In this document: in pieces, positions 9,698-22,675 of the stretch | How positions within the stretch are numbered: position 1 is the first letter of the stretch | How the letters are laid out: every line of letters begins with the position of its first letter | NCBI GenBank assembly: GCA_023213395.1 | Contig: CM041465.1 | Location: forward strand, 54,257,741-54,321,740 | Length of the DNA stretch: 64,000 bases | Direction of reading: 5' to 3' | Origin: Cycas panzhihuaensis | Taxonomy: Eukaryota; Cycadophyta | Notes under the pieces: generated by a model | Database searches by the model: none | What the model was told of the DNA's origin: nothing | What the model saw: only the letters and a program-made list of their open reading frames with translations | Made by a program: the position numbers and the translations under genes

Positions 9698-12292
9698 TGT
9701 TTCCCAGCTACCAGGAATGGACTCGAGACGCATCAATTCAGGTAAGCTCAGGTATATGCTCTTGCTCCCATCTCTGCTCTTGTTTGACCAAGGTTGCTTG
9801 ATAGACTGCCGATGTATGCTTGCCTGTCATTTGCATGACTGCATTGTTTTCTTTCTTGATCACACTGCATGTGCCTGCTGCACATTACTCAGCCTATGAC
9901 GACCCATAGTGGGGGCATTCTTCAGTGAATGCTACACCCCATATGGCACATAGCCACCCACATCATCTCCACGGCCCCTCAGGACACCTTAGCCAGTCAC
10001 CTTTCGCCTTTGACAATGTCCTGTTTATACTTTGATTCATCTTCCAAGTATAACGAAATCCCTAGTTGAGACCCATTCCTCTTTTCTGACCACTTGTCAG
10101 TCACCTGGGTACCAATTCCTAGCTTGTTCAGCCCTAATTTGTTCCCTGCTTAACTTCAGACCTCATTTTTGGCTTGATTTTTTCCTACAGGCCTGTACCG
10201 CTGTAAACTTAATAGTACCGCAATTTTTGCCACGGTATGATTGTTCAAAAAAGTTTTTTAAAACTCACGCGGTAGTTTCCGCTCTTTTCGTGGAACTGTC
10301 ACATGGCACCCACAGATTTCGACTTCCCCATGACTCTCAATGTTCACTGAGGGTCAGTAGGGGATAAAAACCAAAGAGTTCCTCATTCCTTCTTCTTCTT
10401 CATTCATTTTTTGGATGCAACTCCTAGGGCTCTCCTCTAACTACTACAAACAGACACTCTTCAGCTACTGCTCTTAACACAGAGGCCATTGCTATATCTC
10501 AAGATTAGCACCAGTAGTTTCAAGCCTCTTTTTGCAGGTTCATACAGTGGCAAGGAAGGGCATTTACAGGATTCTCCAAGAAGGAAGCTTCAAGGTCCCA
10601 AATCATAGTGATATTCCTCACAGTGGCCTCTCCTCCACAACTAGCCATTAAACCCTATCAAGTATAGATCTTTGCTACTATTTTCTAGCAGCCATAAACT
10701 CTCACTCTATGTCATAAGGTACCCTCCATGTTTGCCTTAAGATTTTATGCTTTTTCCTTATGATTTTATGAATAAATGCTTGGTTCATTTACCTTCTTTG
10801 ACTCTGTACCTATTTAGTACTAGATCTTTGGATTTGGGTGTTATAGTGCTTCTTTTTACTATCCTGCAAGCCTACTTTAAGGTGGCTATGCAGAGGGGGT
10901 AACATAAAGGAAAGTGGAGGGAGAAAGGTGGGCCCTGTCCCCCTTGCAGACCTTCTCCCCAAGGGTCCAAACCCTTCTTTTCTTTCCCCCTGCACCTATT
11001 GTCTCCCTTGGAGTTTGGCCAGGGATATGGGAACCTACTTCCCAACCGACCAACATTGGTAGCTCCTGCTGCCGGGTTCTAGCCCCTTATTTGCTGGTTT
11101 TGGGCAACTCATAAGCCCCAAAACCACTCCTTATTAGTTCATAACCCACAGCCCATCTCACTGGACGATTTACTGCTCATAGCACCTTGTTCTTTTGGGT
11201 ATGCTTACACGTTGTCCTGCTGATTTTCCCCTTTGTTGCTTGCTGCCCTATGTCATCATTGTAGTTCATCTCTCCTTCCCTGAGGCCATGTGGGGATTTC
11301 TGTGGGTGAGCTAGCCATTTTGAGGCTAACTCCTTCATTTAGGTACTGGTTGATGTGGTTGTTTGTTGGAATCCTGTTTGGAGTTATTTTTCTTTGGAAT
11401 AATATGCATATGTTTTAATTTAGTTCGATTTTAGCTTTTCCATATTTAAGCACATATGTTAGATATACTTTGTATCCCCTCTTCTGAGAGAGAGAAACTT
11501 GTATGCTTGACTGATAGGTTTTCACTATTGTGGAGATACACACAAGATTAGTCGGTTAACAGGTTAGTCTCCTATTTGTTACTTCCTTTTGTTTCCCTTT
11601 GTTGTTGCTTTGCTTTACTTTTTTGCATACATTGGGAAGGTAAGTTAGTCCCCTTCAGCTACTCATGGCAACCATCACTGGCAGATCTCACCTATATGAC
11701 AAGTGGAGTGGAAGGCACGTAAAGCAACAAGGATCACAACTCTTCACTCAAGCACCGGATCCAGGTATTACCCTCTTTCTCTTTTGTCCCTTTTCCTAGA
11801 GCATTATTTCCTATGCATATGTGTGCATTTTAAGAACACGTAAGAAATGAAAAGAAGGGAAAGAATACATCTATACATTTGTGTGTTTATTTTCTTCATA
11901 GTTGTTTTATTTTACATAGATAGTCTCCCCCGAGCGTGAGCTCTTCGTTTCTCGCTCCCTTCAGCTAGCTTATACGTAGGCATCACATTACGCACATCTC
12001 ACTTACATGTTACCTTCTCTCCTCTTTGAGAAGATGCACCCTACTAGGTCCCTTCTTCCTCTTCCTGGCCATCTAAGGGGTAGGAGGGCCTCACCTTTTG
12101 GGATGACCCAAGGCTTCGCCTTGCCTCCCTCTCCCAGATCACTTAAAAGTAATTAGGTACCTTTGCAGGTCTCAAATCCATGCTCCAATGCACAGACACC
12201 ATGCGTGGTGATTCCTCACCAATCCACCTGACTTAGTTCTATTCAGTCGTACCTTGTTGAATGTAGGAAGCCACGCCGTGGGAAGCATTTCA
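9698..12292 (+). repeat. Element A 3' LTR
   Basis: This 2595-bp copy of the 5' LTR starts TGTTTCCCAG and ends GCATTTCA, followed by the GGAGG target duplication. Many transitions separate it from 1912-4533, so the insertion is not recent. It keeps three phased units (10195, 10215, 10235), the TATA-like GATAAAAA (10363) and the GTAAGT donor (11640). Confidence 0.93.
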
Positions 12293-12640
12293 GGAGGTTT
12301 GGGAAATTTTTATATTTTACTCCACTCAAATAGGTGGAGGAATAATAAAGCTATATTATCCTTATATTTCAAATTGGCTAAGGTAATTAGATCAGGTAGG
12401 ATGACAATGGTGGGATCACTTAGATTTTGAGTAAGTTTGGGTAAAGGGATATCACCATTGACATAACTCTAATAATCATTCATAATGAAAAGGTTCTTAA
12501 CTTATTTCTTCAAAGCTAAGAAATTATTTAGATTATTAAGTTTGATAGTATTAGACAGGAGCACTAAGGCTACTATTTTTTAAGTGTTTGTTAGTTTTTT
12601 TTAGTTTTTTATGCTTGCGTCCTATCTATCTAAGGGGCTA
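12293..12640 (-). pseudogene. Ty1/copia gag remnant, N-terminal part
   Basis: Continuation of the gag at 1590-1911 on the other side of A. On the minus strand it reads KLNNLNNFLALKK, LFIMNDY(stop)SYVNGDIP, DPTIV, ALLFLHL and ends KISQTSHKAW across the target site. The layout (a LNG.NY-like start, a D.YWSYV.G.IP block, then the HEAW-like motif) is that of plant copia gag N-termini. The two stops replace Trp or Gln-like positions. The frame joins the left part exactly when the 5-bp duplication is counted once. Confidence 0.75.
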
Positions 12641-14537
12641 TTATTCTAGAATTTTATATTTATGGGTCTCTAAGGAACCTCTCAATTGCTATCTTGTTTA
12701 ATGGAACTTGCCCATAAGTGGTAAAATAGGGACCCTATATACTGATACATGAGATTAAGACCCAATATACTTCATTACGTGGGCTACAAAGAAGGTCAAA
12801 AATCTCCTTGATTTATTAGTCCACCTGCACTAGACTTATGCCTAATAACAGATCTAATTGAGAACTATAACCAAGGCACTCACCCCCTCTGAGTCTAACT
12901 TGGTCTCCAAACACTAAGGATAAGTTTCCTATATCAACCTACTACTTAATACACCTTATAGCCAATGGTTTCCTCTAAAATCTACAAAATTTAAGGAATA
13001 CCAAAGTCATGTGAAAAGTGGTAACTTCAAGGGTTATAATCGTTCCCATTGCAAGGCTAAAAAGGTTTTTTTTATAAATTTGAGAATTATCATTTTTAAT
13101 GTTATAAGTTTAAATTGATTTTAAAAGTGGTCTTGTTTATATGTAAAGTTCCTCTTAAGAAAAATGAAAGTAACGAAACTAAGAAAAATAATTTGAAGAA
13201 AAAGAAGTAGGGTTAGGATGCTCTTTTTGATGGACTTTGCTCCAAAAAGATCTACCTTTATCTTTCAAGAAGAACACCTATAATAATAAAGCATAAGCAT
13301 TTGTTAACTCAAAAAATCAAAGTAGGACAACATATTAATAGATGATAATATCATTTAGAAATAAATAATCTTATGTAAAATAAGATATAAGCCTCTAATT
13401 ATTGAAATAGGGATTATGATTGCTCAAATAAAAGGGTCAACTTAAATAGCTTAGAACTCCTTTAAAACACACTAAAATCTAGTTGGAAATAGATTTAAAT
13501 TATAGCTGTATAAATTAGCTTTCCAACGATTTAATTGGTGCCTAAATCTAACATCCCATTAAGAAGTTATGGCTAAAACACTGACAGGTATCTTTTTATG
13601 GTTAAAAATCAAGGTGGGGTTGATTAAGCCCCCTTCATTGGTTGTCCCCCGGTCTCACTGTGGCAGCATGTGACCATAGGCTAGATTTTAAAGGGGCTAG
13701 GTAGACATGAAATATTATTAAATATGCCCTAAAGATTTTAATTAAATAAAAATTATAAAAGATTGTTTATAAAATTTAAAATCTACCCCCTTTTACAGGT
13801 GAACCCTAGTCATATGGGGTTACATATGATTATAAATTCAAGCCCTCTTTACAAAATTGAATAAAAAATATAATTTAGTTAAATGCAAATCTAAATTTAT
13901 AAAAAATAAACTTTAAAAAATAAAATTTGATATCCACAGTTGTTGTGCAGATTTGTTCAAAGAATGGGTGACTTAGAGGTGATGTAATTAGCCAAAACAT
14001 AATTATTTTCAATTGTTTCTTCACCCAAAAGATTCTAACTATGACACAAAGACCTAATCTACCTATTATAAGGTGATTCAAGGTTAAACAAAGTCATATG
14101 GAGGTAGAACAAGTTGTCAGAATGCATAGAGGAGCCACATAAAAAAAAGAGCTAAATCTCAACCAATTTCTTCAATGTTGCCTGGAATAGCTACAAGATA
14201 GCCTTAGAGGACTGCTAGAGATGATAGATCATCATTTAGGAGTAGATATGAGCTTGCATAGATGGTTTTATGGTTGAATAGGGCTCAAAAGGTGGAAACA
14301 ATAAGTCATTTTTGGGCAAAACTAGAACCAATAGGCTTGTGGACTACTACAGATGTAATGAGTTATACTTGGAAGCTAGTAAATGCTGGAAACTACCTAC
14401 GCTAATATCATATTTGTTGATTGCAACTATATTTTATTAAAATTTTTAAAAATAGTATGAACGAGATACCATTTTTATCAAATAAGCCTTTGTTTTTCAC
14501 CAAACTCATAAAATATTAATCGAGTATACATATAACA
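12641..14537. other. AT-rich stretch with no recognisable gene
   Basis: There is no open frame of useful length and no repeat I can name. It lies between the copia gag and a copia-like primer-binding site on the same strand, so some of it may be decayed copia leader or a further insertion. A (C)CCC-rich island near 13620-13690 is the only compositional break. Confidence 0.5.
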
Positions 14538-14795
14538 GGTTTTGATACCATGTTAGATTAACATTAGGATCTAAGTCAATGTGTATATAATCAAATAAAC
14601 TTAAGAAAGCAAATTAATCATCAAACATAAATCCAGATATGTAATACAAGTTTACTATAGGTAAATTAGATACACATTACGTATCTATTTTGGGAGAGAT
14701 TCCACACGTAAAATCTCCAATATATATAAATGAATGGTGTGGTGCCTAATTTATAAGCATACCATAGATAATTACATCAATTCCATTGGCCAACA
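14538..14795 (-). repeat. Probable Ty1/copia LTR with adjoining primer-binding site
   Basis: On the minus strand, TGGTATCAAAACC (14538-14550) matches the initiator-Met tRNA primer site of copia elements (TGGTATCAGAGC-type) with two changes. It directly follows CTAACA, the end of a candidate 245-bp LTR (14551-14795) that begins TGTTGG and contains a TATATATA stretch. Orientation agrees with the copia gag at 12293-12640, so they may be one element. No second LTR was found. Confidence 0.5.
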
Positions 14796-16972
14796 TATCA
14801 ACAAAAGTGGAAGACCTGACTCAACTTCATATAATGATTAAATTTATGATGAAAGTCTTGCCTAATATACATGAAATACAAATATGCAAATATTACAAGG
14901 TAATGAAGGGGTTTTTACAAGTTCTAACAACCCATAGATAGATGGATAGGCTTAAATGAGTTAATAAATATCTAGAAGGATTTTAAATAATTATGTCTTT
15001 AATAAATAAGGTACACAGGGTGAATAGTTGCATCTCATAGAAACTTGGTATAATTCCACATAACACTGAACTATTTAAATATTCCCATTTAAGATTGTCA
15101 ATGTTTATGATCAACATCACCTTAAGAATAGGTATTAAAGGATATGCACATGGTAATAGTTAGATGTTATTTATAAGAAACTTAAGATACCTTGCAAATC
15201 ATCAAGAAATAGTAGTCCCTATATAAAATAGAATGAAGCAATGAGTAGATAAGCATCATATAGAAAAGGAATTTGATGTACGTGATTAGATCTATATTGG
15301 CTTGTAACCCTATAAGAAAACTTCTCTAAAAAAATACTATAAGAGAAAAACTCATCCCAAGGTTCTATGGATCCTAAGAGTTTCCATTTAGATTTCACAC
15401 CTAAAAAGATTATTATTGGTCATTCTTACAATGGTATAAACTTCATGTAGTCATATATCTCATTAGGACAAGGTAGATTATATTCACCTACTTTTAGAGT
15501 TGTATTTTATTAACGTAATTATAATTTAGAGCTACTATTTTGCATCAATTTCTCATGTAGATGTATCTCTAATATTATAGATTTTTGAGGCTTTATAGAG
15601 TTATTATGAATGTTTTAGTTTTCAACCATGATGTAGGAATTTCACACAAATTTGCACTCCAATTTAAAAGCATGCATTGCCTAAAGATATTCACTTAAAT
15701 GTGTTTAGCATTATTCATACAACTATGTCAATCAAAGATATTCACACAAATACATAGAGGTCTATTCATATAAATACATCAATTATATAGGTGAAAATAG
15801 CCTAGGCTATGAACTATTCAAATTCTTCTAGTTTTATAGTACTTGATCCCAAAGGTCTATTTTATTTATTAGATTTTATATAGCTCATCTCAATGATGCA
15901 TCATATACTATATTATTATGTAGTAATGATGTGTCAAGCATGCACTTTGCATTGTTCACTTAATTATTGATTAGTGAATATAATTGCTTAGGAATTTGTG
16001 TATAACTTCATTTGTTATTAGAGATAAATGCTTACATTGAACATATTCATATTCTTATCATAATATTTGATAGTTTGATTATATGGTATTTATCTATGCT
16101 ATACAAGTGTTAATCCCTTCCCTCTTTTATAGTGTAAGAATACATATAATAATCTTTCGTGGTCGGTTCTATTAATAGTATATTTGGATTTTTTTTTTTA
16201 ATGTTTATAAAATTATTTTAATCCTTTTATTAGTTTATGAAGTAAACCCTATTTACAATTACTATAGTTCATATATATAAACAATCCCTTATATTTGTCC
16301 ATGAGTGTACATATATAAGGAGATACTATACGCATATGTACAACACATGTAATATGTATTAACCTATTTTGGTATACCAATGTGTGAAAAGCAACTTTTT
16401 TCCCTTATTTTTTATATAAAACTATAAGGCATTAAAGTACATCTTGTAGGCTATAAAATCTCATCGTAATGTACTAAGTTATTATGTTAGTCTAATATCT
16501 CTTGAAGAAATAGAATTATATAACAATCAATATGCCATATATATTAACTAATATTTATAGAAGAATGTTAGTGATGATGCATATCATTAATAAGAATGTA
16601 ACATATTATTATCCTCACATTCTCCCCATATGAGTGTGGATAGAAAAGTCCCTATATATCATGGGAATTGAATATATTGTAAACTTTGGTGATTATAGTT
16701 ATTGAACTTAAAATTGATGCAACTTCCATTTCTTTCAGAATAATACACAATAAGTGTTTCACTCTATTAGTGGTCTTAATAACTTTATTTCCATTTTAAT
16801 TTAGGTCTTCATCACTGACACTTCTTAGCAATGGTTACTAGTAATCATGTTAAACTCATAAAATATTGTTGGGATAATGCCCATCTTAGGGCAATATATG
16901 TATCTCTTCTTAGTGGCATTTGATGGTGTTTGTTAATGCCAGTTGATAGTTACCTTTAAGATGTATTCCATC
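14796..16972. other. AT-rich intergenic stretch, nothing recognisable
   Basis: About 70 percent or more A+T by eye, dense in stops on all frames, with no LTR ends, tRNA-like folds or coding similarity that I can identify. It is probably very old decayed repeat. Confidence 0.5.
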
Positions 16973-18223
16973 TATTTCTTGGCTATTAGGAATGGGTTTT
17001 GGCAACTCGACTCAAGTAAGTGCAGGTATGCTTATATACTTTGCCTTGTCACTTCTCCAGAAAGGTAAATTGAAGCATGTATTTTTCACTGCATGACTGA
17101 TTGATACATTTGTGGGATCACCTTGCATTTGTTGCTTGATCATATTACTTGACACTATTCTAGCCTATGATGACCATGGGACACGTATCCCAATGGCACT
17201 CCACAGCACTCCTATGCACCTCCATGTTGTCCCAAGTACCAACTAGCCCATGTGATCTGTTCACACCCCCATTACCACATCACAACTCATAGTATCTCGC
17301 TAGGTGTGATTGGTATCTCCCCATCTATTTGCCAGCTTCTTAGGAATCCTATCTTTCTGGTGCCCCATTCAATCTAGGTTATCTCCTCTTTATGACTATC
17401 CCTAGCCACCTAGATAGAGGGTCAGATCCTCCTAGGCCTGGGGTACCCTCCTTTAGGGATCCTAGCTCCCTTTTTTCCTCTTGGTTTATATTCTATCACC
17501 ACACCACAACAAATGTCATGATATCGCAGTAAACTTTGTAGTGCCACAAAGTTTGTCATGGGGCGCCTGTCATAAAACATTTTTTTTAATTTTTCATGGT
17601 AATTTTCGCATTTTTTATGAAATTGCACGTGGATAAGTCACATCCCAAGTCCTAGACTAACCTTAATCATCCAATTAAGCTAGGGTTAGATATAAAACCC
17701 AAAAAAGACTTCATTTCATTCTCTTCCTCCATCTTTTCTCCTCTCCTCTTCTACCTTCATAGGTTATTTTCTGTAGGAGTGCCTTGCAACATCTAGCACA
17801 CCTGTGTCCTAGCCTAAGATCCACCCTCTGTAGCTCAGATCTATGGTAGCAAGCCTAAGACAAAGCTTATCTAAGAAAGGACATCCTCCAAGACTCACTT
17901 CCACACATAAGCATCAGGTTTCACCAAGTTCTCCTTTAGGTTTCATAGCCTACATAGGAATCCACCTATAAACCTCACAAGACTGCCTTCCTCTCCCATT
18001 TTCTTAGGAAGATCCATCACCAATCCGCCTATAGCATGTACTATTTCATGTATATTTCATTTTGTTCCTTTTAGTTCCCCTAAAAGAGAATAGAATACCT
18101 TGTATATCTTTCTATTCTTAGTTTTTGCCATCAAATATATAAGGCATCCCCTTTGTTTTTCCTGGTCTGTCCTCCCTACCTTCCTGCTCTCTCCTCGTTT
18201 CTCCAAGGAGGCTGTGAGGAGAG
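16973..18223 (+). repeat. Old diverged LTR G, part 1 (interrupted by element B)
   Basis: The left end TATTTCTTGGCTATTAGG is a decayed TGTTTCCTGGCTACCAGG, followed by the conserved CAAGTAAGTGCAGGTAT. It then follows the LTR plan: a GCCTATGATGACCA block, a 20-bp-phased array (17521, 17541, 17561), and a TATAAAACCC TATA-like sequence near 17690. Sequence identity to other LTRs is low, so G is a different and older subfamily. B inserted after 18223; the rest resumes at 31880. Confidence 0.65.
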
Positions 18224-20777
18224 TGAAACATTGCCCACAGGGTGGTTCCTACGTTTAGCAAGAAATAGGTTGGGTTAAATGGCAAGGACTCACCTCGGAG
18301 GGCATTTGTGCATAGGAGCACAAATTCAGGACCTGTAAAGGTGCCTGGTTGCTTCTAGGTAGTCATAAAAGGTGAGGCCTTCCTACCCCTCAGATGGCTA
18401 GGAAGAGGAAGAAAGGGCCTAGCAGGTTGCATCTTCTCAAGGAGGTGAGAAGGCAACACGTGAGTGAAATGTGCGTAACGTCGCCTATGCGTGAGGTCGG
18501 TCAAGAGAGCAAGAGGCGAGTAGCTCTAGCTTGAAAGGGACTATCTACGTATAATACAATAATTACAAAATAAAAAGACATACGAAATACAATTATGCGT
18601 TCTTTTCTTCTTTTCAGCTTCCTATGTGTTTCTTAACATGCACGCATATGTATAAGGAACAACGCTATAAGGAAAGCACAAAAAGAGAAGAGGAATACCT
18701 AGACCAGTGTCTAAATGGAGTGCGATATGTTTATTTGCTTCCCACGCCTTCCTGCTCCACTTGTTGCATACGCAAGACTGATCGGTGATGGTTGCCATGA
18801 GTAGCCGAAGAGGGGCTAGCTTACCTCCCTAATGTATGCAAAAAGTGAAGCAGCAAATGACAGAAAAAATAACAAATACGAAACTAACCTATAAATGGGC
18901 TCATTTCATATGCAACTCTACAAATGCGAGATCTTGTCAATCAAATAAACAGGTTTCTCCCTCTCAGAAGAGGGGCCACAAAATAGATCTAATATATATG
19001 CCTAAACTTAGAAGGAATGGAATTAAACCAAATCAAGCATGCACATATTATTCAATGAAATAACTCCAACAAGATTTCCGCAAACAGTCACCTCAACTGA
19101 TACCCAAACTAAGAGAGTAGCCTCGGAATGGCTAACTCACACACGGAAAGTCTCTAATTAGCCTCGAGAAAGGAAAATAAACTTGCAAAAATAACATAGG
19201 GTAGCAAACAAGAGGAAGGAAAAAGTAACAGGAAGGTACACAAGAACACCCAAAGGACGAGGTGCTACGAGCAGCAGATCATCCAAGTGGATGGGTTACA
19301 AGTTGTAAGCCAATGAAGAGTGGTTTTGGGGCTTATGCGGTGCCCAAAACTAGCGAATAAGGGGCTAGAACCAGTGTGGCAAGGGGCTGCCAATGCTAGT
19401 TCAGATTTGGGGAGTAGGTTCCTAAGTCTCTGGCCAAACTCTAAGGGAGGTAATAGGTGCAGGGGAAAGGAAATAAGGGTTTGGACCCTTGGGGAGAAGG
19501 TCCGCAAAGGGGACTGGCCCCACCTTTCTCCCTCAAATTTCCTTTATGTCACCCCCTCTACATAGCCACCTTAAGGCAGGCTTGCAAGACTATAAGGGGA
19601 AGCACCACAACACTCAAATCTAAAGATCTAGTACTAAACTAGGTAGAGAATTAAGAAAGTAAATGAAACAAGCCTTTATTCATAAAAAACTATAAGAAAA
19701 TAATATAAATCACAAGGCAAACAAGTAGAGTACCTTGTAGCAAAGAGAAGGAATGTGTATTTACTAGAAAAGAGCAGAAAAACCCTACCCTTAGCAAGGT
19801 TTGGTGGTAGGTTTTGAGGAGGAGACCAATGCGAGAGAAACCCTTGTGATTTAGGACCCTTGGAGCTTGTTCCTTGGAAAATCTTGAGAAGTATCCTTCT
19901 TGCCACTGTGTAAACCTATAAAAAGATGTTTGATGCTATTGGTCCTGAGCATGAGAGACAGCAATGGCCTCTATGTGAAGAGCAGTAGCTGAAAGTCTCT
20001 GTTCTATAGTAGTTTGGTGAAGGATTCGTAGAGTTGCATGTAAAAAAGAGCCAAGCAGAATGAAGAATGAAGAGCCATTTTGGTTGTATTCCCTACAGAC
20101 CCTAAGTGAACATTGAGGGTCTTAGGGAAGTTGAAATACACAGGCACCACGTGGCAGTTCCGTGAAAAGAGTAGGAACTACCGTGTAAGTTTAAAAAAAA
20201 CTTTTTGAACAGTCGTACCGTAGTAAACTTCGCGGTACCACATCAAAGATCACGATACCGCTAAGTTTACAGCGGTATGAGCCTGGAAACAAAAATAAAG
20301 CCAAAACAAGGGTTTAGAGCTAAAGAAAGAGCAGGTTAAGGTTGGAAATAACTGAGGGTTGGTACCCAGGTGATGGATAAGTAGTCAGAAAAGGGAACTG
20401 GGTCTCAACCAAGGATTCAATCAGACTCAGAAGAAATCAAAGCATGAACAGGGCATTGTCAAAGGCAAAACGCGACTGGCTAAGGCATCCTGAGGGGCCA
20501 TGGAGATGACGTGGGTGGCTATGTACCATATAGGGTGTAGCATTCATTGAAGAATACCCCCACTATAGGTCGTCATAGGCTGAAAGGTATGTGGTAAGCA
20601 CATGCAATGTGATCAAGTAAAGAGGTAATGCAATCATGTAAATGGCAGGCAAGCATGCGTTAGGCAATCCATACTAAGCAATCTCAGTCAAATAGAAGTG
20701 AAGAGAGAAGTGAAAATATATACCTAAGCTTACTTGAGTCGATACATCCTAAGTCTATTCCCAATAGCTAGGAAACA
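18224..20777 (-). repeat. Element B 3' LTR
   Basis: This 2554-bp LTR reads TGTTTCCTAG...TTTCA on the minus strand. It has four phased units at exact 20-bp spacing (20215, 20235, 20255, 20275), a GTAAGC-type donor in R/U5 near 18828, and closely matches 29329-31879. It belongs to the same subfamily as the A and E LTRs. Confidence 0.92.
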
Positions 20778-20790
20778 TTGCCCCCTTGGC
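20778..20790 (-). other. Element B polypurine tract
   Basis: On the minus strand CCAAGGGGGCAA adjoins the 3' LTR start; the preceding CTCTGCTG is the conserved sequence upstream of this tract in C and D. Confidence 0.75.
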
Positions 20791-21070
20791 AGCAGAGCCT
20801 CATCGCTCGGAAGCGTGGTGTGATGGAAAATGCTGACAACCAAAAACCATCAGTAGCACATGTATATATATATAAACAAAACATGAACAAGGGAGATGGA
20901 GACGAGGATAACATAGGGGCTACCTAGGCATCGTCTAAGCATCAACCTATAAGTGAAGGAAGCCAATGAAGGGGATTCTCCTATTGCCGAAGTGCAATGA
21001 GTGATATGAAGGGTCCCAATAAACTAGACAAGTAAATCAAACTAAAGGCAACTAGAGACTTGGGCATGGG

Positions 21071-21508
21071 CTAGCCAGGCAAGCCTCCAAAGCGGTCGTT
21101 AAGAAGAGGGAGGTGACGCTCAAGGATGAGGCAGATGAGGCTATCTGCCTCAGCATTGAGATCCTGAGGGATATGTTGAATATCAACTGATGAAAAGCAG
21201 GCCAAAAGAGATCTGGCGACTGAAGCAAGGGTTCTCAAGTGAGGGCATCGCACCTGGTAAACCTGGGTGAGATGGAACACAACAACCTAAGAATCACAAA
21301 GCAACACGATGGGTCCGTGATGGAAATGGAGAGCATTAGTAAGGGCTTCAATAACAGCCATATACTCGACTTCGTTATTGGTTGCCTTAGGGAGGAAGAT
21401 ACCAGAGCATAGGAAATCGTGTCTGGAGGGGTTGCAAAGGATCCAAGTAGTGGCAGAAGGTCCAGGGTTACCGTGGCTTCCGCCATTAGTAAATATGTAG
21501 AGGGACAT
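21071..21508 (-). pseudogene. Element B archaeal-type RNase H (aRNH)
   Basis: This RVT_3-type RNase H lies just inside the 3' LTR, separate from the RT-linked RNase H. The frame starts MSLYIFTNGGS at 21508 and runs through GNPGPSATTW, TNNEVEYMAVIEAL, LLCDS, then one stop (Gln in D), VYQVRCPHLR, and NAEADSLICLI. The Glu and two later Asp of the active site are present, but the first Asp (FTDGG in C and D) is Asn here. The frame is otherwise continuous for 146 codons. The role would be removal of RNA from RNA/DNA hybrids in reverse transcription; this copy should be inactive. Confidence 0.83.
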
Positions 21509-22034
21509 GAGCGAAAACTAAATCCTGGTAGTAACTAAACAATGACAGAATGAAAGAGACACTCGAAAGGCAAGCAAAAAGTGGTCATGAAGGGTAGGAG
21601 GACCTAGCAATGAGGCTACCCAAGGATAAAAGTAAGCCGTCTGACTGCTACTTGAGAGCGGGAAGAAAAAAGGCACCCTAGAGTACCAAAGGTTGCTTTG
21701 GGAAGCAAAACATGCCCCCAAATGAGGGAGCATTCCCTTTGGAGGCCCCAGGAGTAGAAAAGGGCTACGAAAATGAGTCCAAGATAGTGAAATGAGCTAA
21801 ACAAGTATTAACTCAGGCATGCACGAGAGTGGCACGTAAAACGAGGTAGAAGGGCCCTAGGAAAAGGTGTAATAATGAGGTGCCATAAATGCCCTTATAA
21901 GAGAGGCCAAAAAGGGCATCAAAAGAGCACAATGGGTAACAGGGCTAAAAGGCAAAGGCGATCAGGGAAACGGGATAGTCCCAATGACTATCGCGAGGTC
22001 AAAAATGGAGGAAGTGCCTGTCGGGGCCTTTGCC

Positions 22035-22041
22035 TATATAA
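22035..22041 (+). promoter_or_regulatory. TATA box of the antisense gene in B
   Basis: TATATAA in the context GCCTATATAAGGAAAT, conserved at the matching place in C (40194-40200). It lies between the aRNH frame (minus strand) and the antisense gene (plus strand). The core TATATA is symmetric and could serve either strand. Confidence 0.6.
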
Positions 22042-22472
22042 GGAAATTCGTACAAAAAATGGATTCATTTTCACTAGCTCTCATGAGAAACCAGAGCCAT
22101 TCCCTTACGCAGTGGAGCACCGCCCAACTTTAAAGGTACACGGGGGAAGATCAGACCATTAAATCAAAGTGCAGAGGGAGCCAATGGGATCATTGAGACG
22201 CGATGACGACAGTGAGACCAGATCTAGTGAGTGGATCTTACAAAACCCTACCCATTTCAAAGTTTTCGTTTTGTTGTTTTTTGTTAATTTTTGTGTACTT
22301 TTTATGCCCCTTATGGGCAAATGGAGGCCTCTCAGAGTCTGAATTGCACCCAGAAAGAGGCGGGACCTGGGCATTAGGGAGCCCTGGTCCTGGCAGATCC
22401 CAGAGGGTTCACCAAAAGGAAATTTTTTGATTTTTAAGGCAGAAACCCCCTCCCTTTTGGGGGGGTGCCATT

Positions 22473-22555
22473 CGTTGCGATCTTTGCCGCGGGGCCCGAT
22501 CGCCACGGGACCCAAGCTAAACTTAGTAGTACCACTAAGTTTAGCACAATACGAA
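22473..22555 (+). promoter_or_regulatory. Phased GTACC-like array in the antisense leader of B
   Basis: Units at about 22474 (degenerate), 22492, 22509, 22529 and 22549. The last three are exactly 20 bp apart and include AACTTAGTAGTACCACTAAG, an inverted repeat. These are the same motif and spacing as in the LTR U3 arrays. The C copy is clearer (40630-40733). Confidence 0.55.
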
Positions 22556-22675
22556 GGTAGATTAGCAGAAAAAAGAAGATGAGGGACCATAAGGCCCCAA
22601 ATCTTAGGCAGAGAGAGCTGAGAGATAGCCAGGAGTGTAGATGATTGATATAGGCTTGGTTTATGATATTGGCAG

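Larger units (their letters stand above)
1912..12292 (+). mobile_element. Element A: internally deleted Tat-like LTR retrotransposon
   Basis: Two direct LTRs (1912-4533 and 9698-12292) bracket a 5.16 kb interior with primer-binding site, gag, protease, the start of RT, a scrap of aRNH and a polypurine tract. The target duplication is a perfect GGAGG (1907-1911 and 12293-12297). RT is joined near 9049 directly to the middle of aRNH, so the rest of RT, RNase H, integrase and the antisense gene are missing relative to element C. The copy is non-autonomous and full of in-frame stops. It split a copia gag on insertion. Confidence 0.93.

Noticed and set aside
13600-14100. Possible small gene in the AT-rich gap (68-codon frame at 13875-14081)
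   Set aside because: Composition-driven frame with no recognisable motif or start context.
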